Positions 60,790 to 64,000 of a DNA stretch of 64,000 nt are shown here, in pieces. Numbering within the stretch: the stretch's first letter is position 1; every line of letters begins with the position of its first letter. The DNA is taken from the NCBI RefSeq assembly GCF_004310325.1, contig NZ_SIRT01000002.1, positions 62,001 through 126,000 on the forward strand, read 5' to 3'. The notes below the pieces were generated by a model. The model did no database searches, was not told the DNA's origin, and was given only the letters and a program-made list of their open reading frames with translations. The position numbers were made by a program, and so were the translations under genes. The stretch comes from Hyunsoonleella flava (GTDB lineage: Bacteria > Bacteroidota > Bacteroidia > Flavobacteriales > Flavobacteriaceae).

Positions 60790-62345
60790 AACTGAATATA
60801 AAAGATAAATTTAATAAAGAACTACCAGCAGATCCTATTCTAGAAAATTCTAGAAGACAGGTTTCTGAGGCTTGTTTTTCGTACGTAACACCTAAACAGA
60901 CTAAAAAACCTGAGTTGTTGCATGTATCACCAGAGATGCTTGATTCTTTAGGATTGTCAAAAGAGGATACCAAAAGTGATGATTTTCTAAAAGTATTCAC
61001 AGGAAATAAAGTTTTAGAAGAAACAAAGCCTTATGCGATGTGTTATGGCGGACATCAATTTGGGAATTGGGCTGGACAATTGGGCGATGGTCGTGCCATT
61101 AATTTATGCGAAGTAGAAAATAAAGGTAAAAACTGGCAATTACAGCTGAAAGGTGCTGGTGAAACACCATATTCCAGAAATGCGGATGGTTTAGCGGTAT
61201 TACGCTCTTCCATTCGGGAATATTTATGTAGCGAAGCCATGTTTCATTTAGGCGTGCCAACCACAAGAGCTTTGTCTTTAGCCTTATCGGGAGATCAGGT
61301 ATTACGTGATGTTATGTACGATGGGAATCCTGCTTATGAAAAAGGAGCTATTGTTTGCAGAACAGCCGAATCGTTTTTACGCTTCGGAAACTATCAAATT
61401 TTTGCTGCCAGACAAGATGATAAAAACTTAAAAGTCTTGGTGGATTACACCATTAAGTATCATTTTTCAAATTTAGGAGAGCCCTCAAAAGACACCTATA
61501 TCGCATTTTTTAAAGAAGTTGCTCATCGTACATTAAACATGATAATACAATGGCAGCGTGTAGGTTTTGTGCATGGTGTGATGAATACCGATAACATGTC
61601 AATTTTAGGTTTAACTATAGATTACGGGCCTTATGGCTGGTTAGAAGGATACGATTATGGTTGGACACCTAATACTACTGACAGGCAGCATAAGCGCTAC
61701 CGCTATGGCAACCAACCTAATATTGGACTTTGGAATTTATTGCAATTAGCCAATGCATTGTATCCACTCATTGAAGAAGCATCACCTTTAGAAGAGATAT
61801 TGAATCAATATAAAACCGATTTTGAAAATGAATCATTGAAAATGATGTGCTCTAAATTAGGGCTAGCTATTGAAGATGAAAATGATCAAAAACTAATACA
61901 AGAGCTTGAAGATGTTTTACATCTTACAGAAACAGATATGACGATTTTCTTTAGAAGCTTATCCAATATAAAGAGGGAAAATTCAAAAGAAGTTGCAGCG
62001 ATTAAAAGTGCATTTTATAAACCTGATGAAGTTGTTGGTAATATTAAAAAACGTTGGAATGATTGGTTTATGATGTATACTGAAAGATTACAAATGGAAA
62101 CCTTATCTGATAAAGAACGTCAGTTAAAAATGAACGCAGTAAACCCAAAATATGTGTTGAGAAATTACATGGCTCAATTAGCTATTGACGCTGCGGATAA
62201 AGGTGACTATCAGTTAATAGATGAATTGTTTCAAATGCTTAAAAACCCCTATGAAGAACAACCAAAATATGAAAAATGGTTTGCAAAACGACCAGATTGG
62301 GCGCGCCATAAAGTAGGCTGTTCTATGCTCTCTTGTAGTTCGTAA
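60786..62345 (+). CDS. selO: Protein adenylyltransferase SelO (YdiU family)
   Basis: 519 residues, full length. The pseudokinase core shows GGHQFGNWAGQLGDGRA, LQLKGAGETPYSRNADGLAVLRSSIRE and HGVMNTDNMSILGLTIDYGPYG, as in SelO. It ends CSMLSCSS, a Cys replacing the selenocysteine of animal SelO. SelO transfers AMP to protein hydroxyls under redox stress. Its location among msr and glutaredoxin-like genes fits. It is coupled to both neighbours (4-bp and 1-bp overlaps). Confidence 0.95.
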   Translation: MKLNIKDKFNKELPADPILENSRRQVSEACFSYVTPKQTKKPELLHVSPEMLDSLGLSKEDTKSDDFLKVFTGNKVLEETKPYAMCYGGHQFGNWAGQLGDGRAINLCEVENKGKNWQLQLKGAGETPYSRNADGLAVLRSSIREYLCSEAMFHLGVPTTRALSLALSGDQVLRDVMYDGNPAYEKGAIVCRTAESFLRFGNYQIFAARQDDKNLKVLVDYTIKYHFSNLGEPSKDTYIAFFKEVAHRTLNMIIQWQRVGFVHGVMNTDNMSILGLTIDYGPYGWLEGYDYGWTPNTTDRQHKRYRYGNQPNIGLWNLLQLANALYPLIEEASPLEEILNQYKTDFENESLKMMCSKLGLAIEDENDQKLIQELEDVLHLTETDMTIFFRSLSNIKRENSKEVAAIKSAFYKPDEVVGNIKKRWNDWFMMYTERLQMETLSDKERQLKMNAVNPKYVLRNYMAQLAIDAADKGDYQLIDELFQMLKNPYEEQPKYEKWFAKRPDWARHKVGCSMLSCSS

Positions 62346-62596
62346 TGGAGTTGTTAAGTTTCATAGAACATATTCCAGAAGGTTATTCCGAAGGTGTTTA
62401 TAGAGATGCGAAATATGGCATTACTAAATCAGTATTTAATAATGGAAAATCGTTTAAAATATATGCCAAAGAGCTAAAAGGAACTAATTTTATTAGTTTA
62501 AATTATTACATAACAACTAGTAAAGCATTATTAAAACCATGCGAAATGCCAGAGCAAAAAGTAATTGATTTTTTAACACATATAAAACTCAAATAG
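62345..62596 (+). CDS. Small conserved-type protein of the msr cluster
   Basis: 83 residues, coupled to selO by TAATG. It has the pattern [31 protein letters not shown] (positions 6-36) and a basic end. Similar short proteins occur beside msrA in flavobacteria and are sometimes labelled methionine sulfoxide reductase, but no catalytic motif is present. Function unknown. Confidence 0.7.
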   Translation: MELLSFIEHIPEGYSEGVYRDAKYGITKSVFNNGKSFKIYAKELKGTNFISLNYYITTSKALLKPCEMPEQKVIDFLTHIKLK

Positions 62597-62624
62597 ATTA
62601 AGACAGAATTTAAAAAATAAAACC

Positions 62625-63119
62625 ATGAGCAATTATAAAAAAGCATACATAGCAGGAGGCTGTTTTTGGGGAATGGAAGATTTATTTAGAACACGCCCGG
62701 GAGTTGTTGATACAGAAGTAGGTTACCAAGGTGGAGATAATGATAACCCCACTTACAAAAACCATCCAGGACATGCCGAAGGTATCGAAATCACATATAA
62801 TCCTGACGAAACTTCTTTTAAGGAATTACTAGATTATTTCTTTAGAATGCATAATCCCACAACAGTGGATAGGCAAGGTAACGATAGGGGTTCAAGTTAC
62901 CGTTCAGCAATTTTTTATCAAAATGAAGAAGAAAAACAAATTGCTGAAGAAATGATTAACATCGTAAATGCTTCTGGTAAATGGGATAATAAGGTAGTTA
63001 CTACTTTAGAGCCGTGGTCTACCTTTTGGAAAGCAGAAGATTATCATCAAGATTATTTAGTAAAAAACCCAAATGGCTATACCTGCCATTTTTTAAGATT
63101 TGAAGAACCTTTTATTTAA
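62625..63119 (+). CDS. msrA: Peptide-methionine (S)-S-oxide reductase MsrA, copy 2
   Basis: 164 residues with [11 protein letters not shown] (one Cys instead of the CxxC of copy 1), [23 protein letters not shown] and [17 protein letters not shown]. It is a complete MsrA of the single-Cys motif type. It lies 28 bp after the small protein and 16 bp before the third msrA-like gene. Confidence 0.94.
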   Translation: MSNYKKAYIAGGCFWGMEDLFRTRPGVVDTEVGYQGGDNDNPTYKNHPGHAEGIEITYNPDETSFKELLDYFFRMHNPTTVDRQGNDRGSSYRSAIFYQNEEEKQIAEEMINIVNASGKWDNKVVTTLEPWSTFWKAEDYHQDYLVKNPNGYTCHFLRFEEPFI

Positions 63120-63135
63120 AGTTTAAAAAAAAGTA

Positions 63136-63690
63136 TTGCATACAGAAACAAAAATAGCATTTGGTGGCGGTTGTCATTGGTGTACAGAAGCTGTATTTCA
63201 ATCGTTGCTTGGTGTTATAAAAGTAGAGCAAGGTTTTGTAGCTTCCATTGATGAAAATAGTGAGTTTTCAGAAGCAGTAATCATTCATTTTGATGCTGCA
63301 AAAATTTCATTAGGCGTGCTTATTGAAATTCATTTGCATACACATAAAAGTACATCAAACCATTCCATGCGCAACAAGTATCGTTCTGCGATATATACGT
63401 TTTCAGAAGCACAAAAACATGAGGCTACAGGACAATTAGAGCTATTACAATTTCAGTTTCAAAATGAATTAATAACGCAAGTATTACCGTTTGATAAGTT
63501 TAGAGCTTCAAGAGCGCAAATTCAAAATTACTATTACAAAAACCCTAAAAAACCTTTTTGTGAAAGTTTTATCAATCCTAAGCTACTAACACTACTTAAA
63601 AGATTTTCAAAATATACAAATCAAAACAAACTAAAGCACTTAAAAGATGAATCGCGAGAGATTAAGCATACAAAACACCAAGGGTCATAA
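63136..63690 (+). CDS. Divergent MsrA-like protein, copy 3
   Basis: 184 residues from a TTG start (no ATG is available). The N-terminus has GGGCHWCTEAVF, close to the MsrA site but with His for Phe. The GHAE substrate motif and the DxGxxYRS motif are replaced (SEAVIIHFD; NHSMRNKYRSAIY). The end NYYYKNPKKPFCESFINPKL resembles MsrA. It may be a changed-specificity or regulatory paralogue. It overlaps the next gene by 44 bp. Confidence 0.7.
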   Translation: MHTETKIAFGGGCHWCTEAVFQSLLGVIKVEQGFVASIDENSEFSEAVIIHFDAAKISLGVLIEIHLHTHKSTSNHSMRNKYRSAIYTFSEAQKHEATGQLELLQFQFQNELITQVLPFDKFRASRAQIQNYYYKNPKKPFCESFINPKLLTLLKRFSKYTNQNKLKHLKDESREIKHTKHQGS

Positions 63691-64000
63691 ATTACAAGCC
63701 TATTTAGAATTACCAGCAGACCAAAAACCACATTACTTTGCCATTTTTGCGCATTGTTTTACCTGTAATAGTAATTTAACGGCAGTAAAAAATATTAGTA
63801 GAGCTTTAACAGCTCACGGTTTTGGCGTGGTGCGGTTTGATTTTACGGGGCTAGGACGAAGTGAAGGTGAGTTTGCAGACAGCTATTTCTCGGCCAATGT
63901 AGACGATTTAATTGCTGTAAATGATTACGTTACACAACATTATAAAGCGCCGGGGTTATTGGTAGGCCATTCGCTTGGTGGTGCTGCAGTAATAGTTGCA
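63647..64000 (+). CDS. Alpha/beta-hydrolase (probable hydrolase/OsmC fusion), cut by window end
   Basis: An ATG at 63647 opens a frame of 118 codons running past the window. It has FAIFAHCFTCN, VVRFDFTGLGRSEGEFAD and the nucleophile elbow GHSLGGAAV. This N-terminal sequence is typical of the bifunctional alpha/beta-hydrolase/OsmC proteins of flavobacteria, which would fit the redox cluster, but the OsmC half is not in view. The start overlaps the msrA-like gene by 44 bp. Confidence 0.8.
   Translation, partial: MNRERLSIQNTKGHKLQAYLELPADQKPHYFAIFAHCFTCNSNLTAVKNISRALTAHGFGVVRFDFTGLGRSEGEFADSYFSANVDDLIAVNDYVTQHYKAPGLLVGHSLGGAAVIVA

Overview
The window looks like a marine- or soil-type Bacteroidota genome, most likely Flavobacteriaceae. 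The evidence is a SusC/SusD pair, CTnDOT-type tra genes with an RteC homologue, promoters of the Bacteroidota type (-33 TTG, 20-nt spacer, -7 TAnnTTTG), low GC, and lipoprotein-rich glycan-degradation genes. Two unrelated regions meet at position 34,823.

Left part, 1-34,823: the right-hand end of an integrative and conjugative element (ICE) that continues beyond the left edge. From left to right it holds a leftward tra block (traM partial, traK, traJ, traI-like, traG/VirB4, traF, traE), a rightward amidase gene, a rightward ArsR-controlled mercury-uptake operon (arsR, merTP, GDCCVxC protein), and a leftward xis plus replication operon (excisionase-like HTH, lambda-O-like initiator with internal iterons, DnaC/IstB-like helicase loader). 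Next come rteC and a membrane LuxR regulator, then a long leftward metal-resistance island. That island contains an asparaginase-like gene, a Zn/Cd P-type ATPase, DUF3703, a STAS protein, a Fur-family regulator, an RND adaptor and RND-TolC fusion pump, a second RND adaptor, a DUF305 protein, copper ATPase CopA, an acetolactate-decarboxylase-like lipoprotein, a DUF3347 protein, TolC, CusA and a HYC_CC_PP protein. The element ends with a tyrosine integrase beside a 3' fragment of tRNA-Leu(UAG), which marks the attachment site.

Right part, 34,824-64,000: resident chromosome. A polysaccharide-utilisation locus (34,940-55,598) has a membrane-bound Y_Y_Y/LuxR-type regulator, SusC, SusD and a tandem-LamG surface lipoprotein. 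These are followed by two GH144-family glucanases, an esterase, a GH3 beta-glucosidase, a second esterase, a sulfatase-superfamily lipoprotein, a GH43-like enzyme and an endonuclease/exonuclease/phosphatase-fold protein. The two GH144 genes and GH3 point to a beta-1,2-glucan backbone; the other enzymes suggest that the substrate carries substituents. After it come a convergent pair (GAF-domain protein; HD domain fused to a Pycsar-type membrane effector region) and a methionine-sulfoxide repair cluster (msrB, msrA, glutaredoxin-like, selO, small protein, two more msrA-like genes). The window ends inside an alpha/beta hydrolase gene.

The most striking non-coding structure is in the ICE replication/excision operon. 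Four 33-bp direct repeats, each carrying an 18-bp (imperfect) palindrome, lie inside the initiator gene in the same arrangement as the phage lambda origin. The operon is preceded by an attenuator-like pair of alternative hairpins and by CCGTA/TACGG inverted repeats that are good candidates for RteC operators.
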